Shown here: piece after piece, positions 15,329 to 20,119 of the stretch | Layout of the letters: each line of letters opens with the position of its first letter | Position numbering within the stretch: position 1 is the first letter of the stretch | Origin: an uncultured Clostridia bacterium | Lineage (GTDB): Bacteria; Bacillota; Clostridia; Oscillospirales; Butyricicoccaceae | Reading direction: 5' to 3' | Length of the DNA stretch: 20,119 bases | NCBI GenBank assembly: GCA_910589115.1 | Contig: CAJUSB010000057.1 | Coordinates: forward strand, 1-20,119 | Program-made: the position numbers and the translations under genes | The notes under the pieces: generated by a model | The model's database searches: none | The model's input: the letters and a program-made list of their open reading frames with translations, nothing else | Told to the model about the DNA's origin: nothing

Positions 15329-17173
15329 TTAGCCGTTTGAGGATGCTTCCATCTGCTGACGGTATTGTTCGTAGGCGTCCTGCGGTGCGGACAGGTAAAC
15401 CTCTACCCCTTCGCCGATGCCGGAGATGACTTCGGTATTATCGGTGTCGCTGATGCCGGTCTCGATTGGGACAAGGACAAAGCCTTCGGGCACTTCGCTG
15501 CCCTCGGGCGCGGGCAGTGCGTTTTCAAAGGATTGGCCTTCGGCGGGCTTGGCATAAACGGCTGCACCCTCTTCGGTATAAACGACTGCACCGGACGGTA
15601 CTGTCACGCAGTTATCACGGGAATCCGTTGTGATTTTGAAGTCAAGGGAACGGTTTGGCGAGAGGGTTTTATCCGGGTTTTCGTCAACAGCAATCACGAT
15701 TGGGAAACTGATCGAGCTGCCGCGCCCGCTTTCGCTGGTTTCAGCTTTCATAGAAACGCTCTGCACGGTGCCGGTAAAGAGATCGCCGGAATCCATGGTC
15801 AGCTCGACAGATTGCCCGGGCTGTACTTTGTCAACATCGAGTTCTGGAACGCTTGCGTTTACAACGATGCTGCTCAAATCAGCAACGGTGCAGACGGATT
15901 TGGCGCCTTCGACCTTTTCGCCCTCGACCACGGCAACGTCAATTACGATACCGTCGATGGGAGAGGTGATCGTTGCATCTTCCAGCAGTTTCTGAAGTTC
16001 TGCCACGCGCTCCTGTTTCTGCTGATACATTTTCTGTTGGCTTTCAACAGCGGCGCTTGCGCTTGCGACAGCATCGGTCACATCTGGATTGGTCAGTGTG
16101 AGGATGGTCTGGCCCTCGGTGAAGCGGTAATAATTGAGGCCGTCAACCGTAGTTACTTCACCGCCGCTTTCGAGTGTGATTGCCTTTTCACGGTTATACT
16201 CCAGCTTGCCGGTATCGGCAGGCACAACGGCTTCGCCGTCGATCATGATTGTGCCGATAGCGTCCATATCCTTGGTCAGCGTGCCCGGATTATTAAAGAC
16301 TAAGGTAACGCGGAAAGTTTGGGTGCCGTCGGGGGAAATACGTTCAATTTTCTCTACTTTTTCGACAGTGGCGGGCTGTGAAGTCATGGTATAGGCGACA
16401 GAAACGGTTGCGGGCATTCCCTCTGTAATTTTATCTATGTAAGCATAGCTGTAATAAAGCGGCACGCGCAGGATGCTGTCATCAACCAGTACGCCGATCG
16501 TCTGTCCAGAGGAAAGGTCGTCGCCGGGGCGCACGCGCAGCTCGGCGGCGGTCGCATCTTCATCCTTTGCGCCCTCCGGGATGAGCTTGCCTGCAAAGGG
16601 AGCGGTCACGGTAAGGGCGGCAGCTTTTTCGCTTGCGCTGCGGAGGTTGCGCTGTGCGTCCTCGATCCCCTTGCGCGCGTCCTCCTGTGCGTCCATTGCT
16701 TCATCAAGTTCTTTGCGGGTTTCGTCTGCGTCGATTTTAAGGAGGGTATCACCGGCTGAAACCTGATCGCCGGGGGAAACAAGGACCTCGGAAACGGTGC
16801 CTTTGATTTCCTTGCCGAGTTCTTCGCTGCGTTTGGCGGCGGTCTGTCCGTAGCCTTCGACGTAGGTTTCCAGGAAACCGAGAGAAGAAAAGGCGGTATC
16901 TTCTGAAACGGTTTCGGGCTGTTCATTTAATTTTGTGGCGGCAAAATATCCGCCGCCGCCCAGAAGGGCCAGCACAGCAGCACCGATTGCGAATTTAGCA
17001 GGCTTGGGCAGCTTTTTTTTGGCGTTCATCTGATCTGCGTACCGATTCCGAACCAGCGGTGCGGGCGCGGGTTCCGGTGCGGCAGCATCGGGCGGCACTG
17101 TCGTTGCGGATGCTGCGGCCTCCGGCTGATTCACAGCCTCTTCCGGAGCCTTTTGGGAATTCTGCTTTTTCAT
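15329..17173 (-). CDS. MacA/HlyD-type membrane-fusion adaptor (614 aa)
   Basis: This is an adaptor (periplasmic-adaptor-like) subunit of a MacAB-type transporter in a Gram-positive-type cell. A Pro/Ala-rich cytoplasmic tail (1-58) precedes one TM segment (about 59-80, AKFAIGAAVLALLGGGGYFA). A first lipoyl half-motif has GKEIKGTVSEVLVSPGDQVS. A short coiled coil is centred on DAQEDARKGIEDAQRNLRSA, then the second half is LTVTAPFAGKLI. Unusually, a second coil (SQQKMYQQKQERVAELQKLL) and a second lipoyl-like segment (TITSPIDGIVIDVAVVEGEK) follow, and then the beta-barrel and membrane-proximal domains. At 614 residues it is longer than typical MacA (about 370-400). The ATG at 17173 has GGAGG at 8-base spacing; the longer frame to 17248 would start inside the promoter. 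It is first in the operon. Confidence 0.9.
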   Translation of the reverse strand: MKKQNSQKAPEEAVNQPEAAASATTVPPDAAAPEPAPAPLVRNRYADQMNAKKKLPKPAKFAIGAAVLALLGGGGYFAATKLNEQPETVSEDTAFSSLGFLETYVEGYGQTAAKRSEELGKEIKGTVSEVLVSPGDQVSAGDTLLKIDADETRKELDEAMDAQEDARKGIEDAQRNLRSASEKAAALTVTAPFAGKLIPEGAKDEDATAAELRVRPGDDLSSGQTIGVLVDDSILRVPLYYSYAYIDKITEGMPATVSVAYTMTSQPATVEKVEKIERISPDGTQTFRVTLVFNNPGTLTKDMDAIGTIMIDGEAVVPADTGKLEYNREKAITLESGGEVTTVDGLNYYRFTEGQTILTLTNPDVTDAVASASAAVESQQKMYQQKQERVAELQKLLEDATITSPIDGIVIDVAVVEGEKVEGAKSVCTVADLSSIVVNASVPELDVDKVQPGQSVELTMDSGDLFTGTVQSVSMKAETSESGRGSSISFPIVIAVDENPDKTLSPNRSLDFKITTDSRDNCVTVPSGAVVYTEEGAAVYAKPAEGQSFENALPAPEGSEVPEGFVLVPIETGISDTDNTEVISGIGEGVEVYLSAPQDAYEQYRQQMEASSNG

Positions 17174-17210
17174 ATCTTTAACCTCCGTTTTCACTGTATG
17201 CATCATATTA

Positions 17211-17226
17211 GTACAGTTAAGTATAC
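17211..17226. promoter_or_regulatory. Imperfect inverted repeat over the -10 box (operator candidate)
   Basis: GTACAGTTAAGTATAC matches its own reverse complement at 12 of 16 positions, centred on TTAA, and covers the -10 hexamer of the adaptor promoter. Its placement suits a repressor such as a TetR, PadR, MarR or GntR-type regulator, but no regulator gene is in the window. Confidence 0.45.
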
Positions 17227-17248
17227 ACGCTCCACATCCCCTTGTCAA
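17220..17248 (-). promoter_or_regulatory. Sigma-A-type promoter of the transporter operon
   Basis: On the minus strand a consensus TTGACA (17243-17248), a 17-bp spacer, and TATACT (17220-17225) lie 47 bases before the adaptor ATG. This is one of the best promoters in the window. Confidence 0.88.
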
Positions 17249-17290
17249 CCCAAAGGGTCCCTGCTCACGCAGGGGGGATGTCCTCCGCAG

Positions 17291-17449
17291 ACAGCGCCAA
17301 AGGGCTCTGCCCTCTGGACTCCCGCTCCTCGCCGGAGAGGCGTCCTACGCGGACAGCGCCAAAGGGCTCCGCCCTCTGGACTCCCGCTCCTCGCCGGAGA
17401 GGCGTCCTACGCGGACAGCGCCAAAGGGCTCCGCCCTCTGGACTCCCAC
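17291..17449. repeat. 62-bp tandem repeat, about 2.5 copies (dispersed repeat copy C)
   Basis: Units start at 17291, 17353 and 17415 with ACAGCGCCAAAGGGCTC, then GCCCTCTGGACTCCCG, CTCCTCGCCGGAGAGG and CGTCCTACGCGG. The third copy diverges after GGACTCCCAC. Copies 2 and 3 differ from copy 1 by a single base in the shared hairpin (CTCTGCC versus CTCCGCC). Each unit contains the near-palindrome CCAAAGGGC / GCCCTCTGG and a second short hairpin around CTCGCCGGAGAG. On the far side (17470-17486) lies TCGCCTGCGGGCGGGACG, the terminal module shared with the other repeat copies. Confidence 0.92.
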
Positions 17450-17521
17450 GCCCCTCCGGGGCTTCTTCGCCTGCGGGCGGGACGGGAGCTGAATTCACTG
17501 CCGCCTGTTGCTGCCCTGCTG

Positions 17522-17551
17522 ACCGGCCCGCCGGAACAATTGCGGGCCGGT
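17522..17551. repeat. GC-rich inverted repeat in the divergent intergenic region
   Basis: A perfect 10-bp stem (ACCGGCCCGC / GCGGGCCGGT) has a 10-base loop. No T tract follows on either strand, so it is more likely a palindromic element than an intrinsic terminator. Confidence 0.7.
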
Positions 17552-17796
17552 CGGTATACTGCCCTAAGTATGATTGATTATTCTGGCTCATCTGTTAACA
17601 ATAGTATAACAGATTCGATTCTATTCAGAAAGCCAATCCTGAAATGTTTCCAAATTGTTTCTGAATTTTAAAATTTTCTTTACATGTATTTCAAAAAAAA
17701 TTCAAATTATGTTGTAACGTTTTGAAATTTGTACTTTTCTGTAAATATTTGAAAACAATGGATACCCCCTCGTACATACGCAAGCAGCCCACCCCT

Positions 17797-17860
17797 CGTC
17801 CCGCCCGCAGGCGAAGAAAGGGAGTCCAGAGGGACGAGTCCCTCTGGCGCCGTCTGCGGA
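17797..17860. repeat. Dispersed GC-rich repeat, copy B
   Basis: CGTCCCGCCCGCAGGCGA, a short linker, GGGAGT, and a perfect palindrome (CCAGAGGGAC, GA, GTCCCTCTGG; 17826-17847) are followed by CGCCGTCTGCGGAAGACC. Apart from two bases in the linker, positions 17797-17850 match the minus strand of the element at 13270-13327. Confidence 0.88.
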
Positions 17861-17939
17861 AGACCGCCCGCCGCGCAGGCGGACAAAGCGGCTGTTTTGG
17901 CATTCACGAGTATAAATGGCGAAAAAAGCGGATATTTCT

Positions 17940-17967
17940 TTGACGCGGACGGTGGAAATGTGATAAA
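17940..17967 (+). promoter_or_regulatory. Promoter candidate for kduI-kduD
   Basis: TTGACG (17940-17945), a 16-bp spacer and GATAAA (17962-17967) preceded by an extended TG lie about 50 bases before the kduI start. Spacing is acceptable; the -10 box is only moderate. Confidence 0.55.
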
Positions 17968-18016
17968 CTGGTAGTACAGGCAGGGCATCCTGTGAGAAAA
18001 AAGGAGGCAAATAAAA

Positions 18017-18859
18017 ATGGATATTCGTTATTCTGCAAATCCGAATGATGTGAAGCGGTACACGACGCAGGAGCTTCGGGATGAATTTTTAATCACGGGG
18101 CTGTACGTTCCGGATACCGTCCAGGCGACCTATTCGCACGTAGACCGGATGGTCGTGATGGGGATTATGCCGGTACAGGAACAGGTTCCGATTGATAAGG
18201 GAATTGATATCTGGGCGAACTTTGGCACGAATTTTTTCTTTGAACGCCGTGAAGCCGGTATTTTCAATCTGGGCGGCAAGGGATTCATTGAGGCAGACGG
18301 CACCCGTTATGATTTGGGGTATGAGGATTGCCTCTATATTACCAAGGGGACAAAGGAGGTATCCTTTGGCAGCATCAGCCCGACGGAGCCTGCAAAGTTT
18401 TACCTTGCATCAACCCCGGCGCATAAGGTATGCAAAACGACCTTCCTTTCGTTTGAGAATGCAAATCATCGTCCCTGCGGCGATGCGGAGAGTGCAAATA
18501 AACGAGTTATTAACCAGTTTATCCACCCGGATGTGCTGGAGACCTGCCAGCTTTCCATGGGGCTGACGCAGCTTGCACCGGGCAGCGTATGGAACACCAT
18601 GCCGAGCCATACACATGAACGCCGGATGGAGGTTTACACCTATTTTGAGATTCCGGAGGATCAGGCGGTGATGCACTTCATGGGACAGCCGCAGGAGACG
18701 CGTCATCTGGTGATACAGAATTTTGATGCAGTGATTTCGCCGTCGTGGTCGATCCACAGCGGCTGCGGGACTTCAAATTATACGTTTATCTGGGCGATGG
18801 GCGGAGAAAACCTTGCATTTGATGATATGGACAATTTGAAGCCCTCTGAAATGAAATAA
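18017..18859 (+). CDS. kduI: 5-dehydro-4-deoxy-D-glucuronate isomerase (280 aa)
   Basis: KduI converts 5-keto-4-deoxyuronate, released from pectin or glycosaminoglycan unsaturated uronates, to 3-deoxy-D-glycero-2,5-hexodiulosonate in the cytoplasm. It is a cupin-fold zinc enzyme. Here the metal ligands are visible as His198, His200 and Glu205 in MPSHTHERRMEVY, and His247 in WSIHSGCGTSNY. Other family stretches are the N-terminal IRYSANPNDVKRYTTQELRD, ERREAGIFNLGGKGFI, DCLYITKGTKEV and the C-terminal FIWAMGGENLAFDDMD. Length equals that of characterised KduI (about 278). AAGGAGG lies 9 bases before the ATG. kduD follows after 18 bases in the same transcription unit. Confidence 0.97.
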   Translation: MDIRYSANPNDVKRYTTQELRDEFLITGLYVPDTVQATYSHVDRMVVMGIMPVQEQVPIDKGIDIWANFGTNFFFERREAGIFNLGGKGFIEADGTRYDLGYEDCLYITKGTKEVSFGSISPTEPAKFYLASTPAHKVCKTTFLSFENANHRPCGDAESANKRVINQFIHPDVLETCQLSMGLTQLAPGSVWNTMPSHTHERRMEVYTYFEIPEDQAVMHFMGQPQETRHLVIQNFDAVISPSWSIHSGCGTSNYTFIWAMGGENLAFDDMDNLKPSEMK

Positions 18860-18877
18860 GAAAAGGGAGTATCAGAA

Positions 18878-19675
18878 ATGACAATGAATGATTTCAGGCT
18901 GGACGGGAAAGTTGCTCTGGTTACCGGGGCCAGCTATGGTATCGGCTTTGCGATAGCAGCAGGTTTTGCGGAGGCAGGCGCAAAGATTGTATTCAACGTC
19001 CGCTCGCAGGAGAATCTGGAAAAGGGCCTGGCTGCATATAAAGAAAAGGGGATTGACGCAAAGGGTTATTTGTGCGACGTGACAGATGAAGCACAGGTCA
19101 GTGCGATGGTAAAGCAGATCAAGCAGGAAATCGGCGTAATTGATATTTTGGTCAATAATGCAGGTATTATCAAACGCACCCCCATGCTGGAAATGAGTGC
19201 GGCGGACTTCCGCCAGGTTGTAGATATTGACCTGAACGCGCCGTTTATCGTAGCAAAGGCTGTGCTTCCGGGAATGATCCAGAAGGGACACGGCAAAATT
19301 ATCAACATTTGTTCTATGATGAGCGAGCTGGGACGTGAAACGGTATCCGCATATGCGGCCGCAAAGGGTGGATTGAAGATGCTGACGCGGAACATCTGCT
19401 CCGAGTTTGGCGAGCATAATATCCAGTGTAATGGCATTGGTCCGGGCTACATTGCGACACCGCAGACAGCGCCGCTGCGTGAACGGCAGCCGGACGGCAG
19501 CCGGCATCCGTTTGACCAGTTTATCATTGCGAAAACGCCCGCAGGGCGTTGGGGCACGCCGGAGGACCTGATGGGCCCGGCGATATTCCTGGCTTCGGAC
19601 GCTTCCAACTTTGTCAACGGCCATGTACTTTATGTAGACGGCGGCATCTTGGCCTATATCGGCAAGCAGCCGTAA
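18878..19675 (+). CDS. kduD: KduD-type SDR: 2-dehydro-3-deoxy-D-gluconate 5-dehydrogenase (265 aa)
   Basis: This short-chain dehydrogenase should reduce the KduI product to 2-keto-3-deoxygluconate, with NAD(H). It shows TGASYGIG (16-23, cofactor loop), NNAG (93-96), Asn120, Ser146, and YAAAK (Tyr159, Lys163): the complete classical SDR catalytic tetrad. The segment CNGIGPGYIATPQTAPLRER and the ending NGHVLYVDGGILAYIG are typical of KduD/gluconate 5-dehydrogenase proteins, which are often annotated interchangeably. Adjacency to kduI decides for KduD. The first ATG (18878) follows AAGGGAG; an ATG two codons later (18884) is possible. No kdgK or kdgA follows, so the rest of the pathway must be elsewhere. 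A strong hairpin ends the unit about 250 bases downstream. Confidence 0.93.
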   Translation: MTMNDFRLDGKVALVTGASYGIGFAIAAGFAEAGAKIVFNVRSQENLEKGLAAYKEKGIDAKGYLCDVTDEAQVSAMVKQIKQEIGVIDILVNNAGIIKRTPMLEMSAADFRQVVDIDLNAPFIVAKAVLPGMIQKGHGKIINICSMMSELGRETVSAYAAAKGGLKMLTRNICSEFGEHNIQCNGIGPGYIATPQTAPLRERQPDGSRHPFDQFIIAKTPAGRWGTPEDLMGPAIFLASDASNFVNGHVLYVDGGILAYIGKQP

Positions 19676-19758
19676 TAAGGGTGCTGTAAACGAGTAAATC
19701 CTGAGCTTAAGAAAGCAGCAGACCAAAACTACAGGAAAAGTGCGCAGCGTGTATAGGC

Positions 19759-19839
19759 TTACTCATCCTTAATATAATTTCTGACCGATTCATAAGAAAT
19801 CGCTTTCTCTACTTTGGTAACTCTGAAATAGGCTGAACA
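19759..19839 (-). pseudogene. Possible IS200/IS605 TnpA C-terminal fragment
   Basis: On the minus strand the frame reads CSAYFRVTKVEKAISYESVR and NYIKDE, then TAA. The arrangement S-x-YF-x-x-T ... V-x-x-YI resembles the C-terminal end of IS200/IS605 Y1 transposases (SYFVATVG ... IKxYIxxQ). The preceding frame (LVKTRPF) would join it after a one-base shift. It is very short, so this is a tentative call. Confidence 0.35.
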
Positions 19840-19922
19840 CTAAAAGGTCTTGTTTTTACCAATACATTTTTATTTACCTTTAATAGTACCAGGGATTTTA
19901 CCAAGTTAAAAGTTAAAACAAA

Positions 19923-19959
19923 TTGTGCCGCCAGTGCAAAATTGCACATGGCGGCACAA
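19923..19959 (+). terminator. Strong hairpin, probable kduID terminator
   Basis: TTGTGCCGCCA pairs with TGGCGGCACAA, and inside it GTGCAA pairs with TTGCAC around an AA loop, with a single bulged A. ATGTTTTAG follows on the plus strand. The T tract is short, so termination strength is uncertain, and on position alone it could also be an IS end hairpin. Confidence 0.6.
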
Positions 19960-20068
19960 ATGTTTTAGAACCTGTATTCACAAGACAGCGGTCGTGAATA
20001 TGCGGAGCTGACAGTCTGTGAATAAAAGTTTTTATACTCACATGCGGAAAGACTTGCCGTAGCTGCCC

Positions 20069-20100
20069 CTTCGGCCCGCCGTCCTTTTGGCGGGCCGAAG
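20069..20100. repeat. GC-rich hairpin element, copy 2
   Basis: A perfect 12-bp stem (CTTCGGCCCGCC / GGCGGGCCGAAG) encloses the loop GTCCTTTT. The loop and the GCCCGCC / GGCGGGC stem core are identical to the minus strand of the element at 7625-7654, while the outer stem pairs differ but still pair. Confidence 0.88.
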
Positions 20101-20119
20101 CAGCACAGATGAACGGGCA

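Larger units (their letters stand above)
17174..18016. other. Divergent intergenic region between the adaptor gene and kduI
   Basis: These 843 bases contain the adaptor promoter and putative operator (17211-17248), 62-bp tandem repeats (17291-17449), a GC hairpin (17522-17551), an AT-rich block (about 17590-17765, including the perfect palindrome AATTTTAAAATT), another repeat copy (17797-17860) and the kduI promoter. Open frames through it, including an Ala/Pro-rich one on the minus strand from 17591, are explained by repeats and lack an SD. I see no convincing gene. Confidence 0.7.
19676..20119. other. Gene-free stretch after kduD
   Basis: These 444 bases hold a short transposase-like remnant (19759-19839, minus), an AT-rich segment, a strong hairpin (19923-19959) and a GC-rich hairpin element (20069-20100). 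I see no intact gene. Confidence 0.7.

Noticed and set aside
17291..17449. CRISPR-like array because of regular repeats.
   Set aside because: The 62-bp units abut directly with no unique spacers, and no cas gene is present.
17265..17591. Ala/Pro-rich 108-codon frame on the minus strand as a gene.
   Set aside because: It runs through the 62-bp repeats and GC hairpins, has no SD, and its composition follows the repeats.
18872..19726. 284-codon minus-strand frame opposite kduD.
   Set aside because: It is the complement of a clear SDR gene; no SD and no recognisable protein features.

Overview
The window looks like chromosome from a low-to-mid-GC Firmicute of the class Clostridia, probably an Oscillospiraceae/Ruminococcaceae-type gut bacterium. 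This is inferred from strong SD sequences (AGGAGG-like), sigma-A promoters with 17-bp spacers, an S-layer-homology (SLH) protein, a SpoVG homologue, and protein styles typical of that group. No rRNA, tRNA or CRISPR was seen.

Left part (1 to about 6060) is a decayed mobile island. It holds a broken IS256-family transposase (88-1327, minus), an IS630-family C-terminal remnant (1407-1847, plus), and a compact minus-strand operon of mobile-element accessory genes (about 4965 down to 1857). The operon reads: DNA adenine methylase lacking its N-terminus, a small protein broken by two stops, an 88-aa unknown protein, a small protein broken at a 15-G/C run, an intact SpoVG-like protein, and a broken secreted protein. 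A frameshifted ISAs1-family transposase (about 4945-5990) abuts the methylase and has taken its 5' end. Nearly every gene here carries stops or frameshifts, whereas all genes to the right are intact.

Middle part (6100-10720) is host chromosome on the minus strand: a cytoplasmic GH13 alpha-amylase-type enzyme with its own promoter and terminator, then a probable four-gene operon (DUF4180 protein, YaaA, peptide-deformylase-like protein, zinc alcohol dehydrogenase). That operon starts from a TTGACA promoter and has a terminator-like hairpin in its leader.

Right-middle part (10715-17250, minus strand) is an envelope/export cluster: a MacA/HlyD-type adaptor, a MacB-type ABC ATPase, a MacB-type permease, and a large SLH-domain protein. 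The adaptor has an excellent promoter with an imperfect inverted repeat on its -10 box.

Right part (17940-19675, plus strand) is kduI-kduD, the uronate-catabolism pair that converts 5-keto-4-deoxyuronate to 2-keto-3-deoxygluconate. A strong hairpin and a short IS200/IS605-like fragment follow.

Intergenic spaces carry a dispersed, GC-rich, palindromic repeat family (about 7740, 13204-13330, 17290-17490, 17797-17860) with local tandem amplification (17-bp and 62-bp units), and a second hairpin element with a shared 8-nt loop (7625 and 20069). I found no clearly new defence or biosynthetic system. The best candidates for something undescribed are the structured repeat family, the attenuator-like leader of the DUF4180 operon, and the conserved accessory operon of which this island is a fossil.
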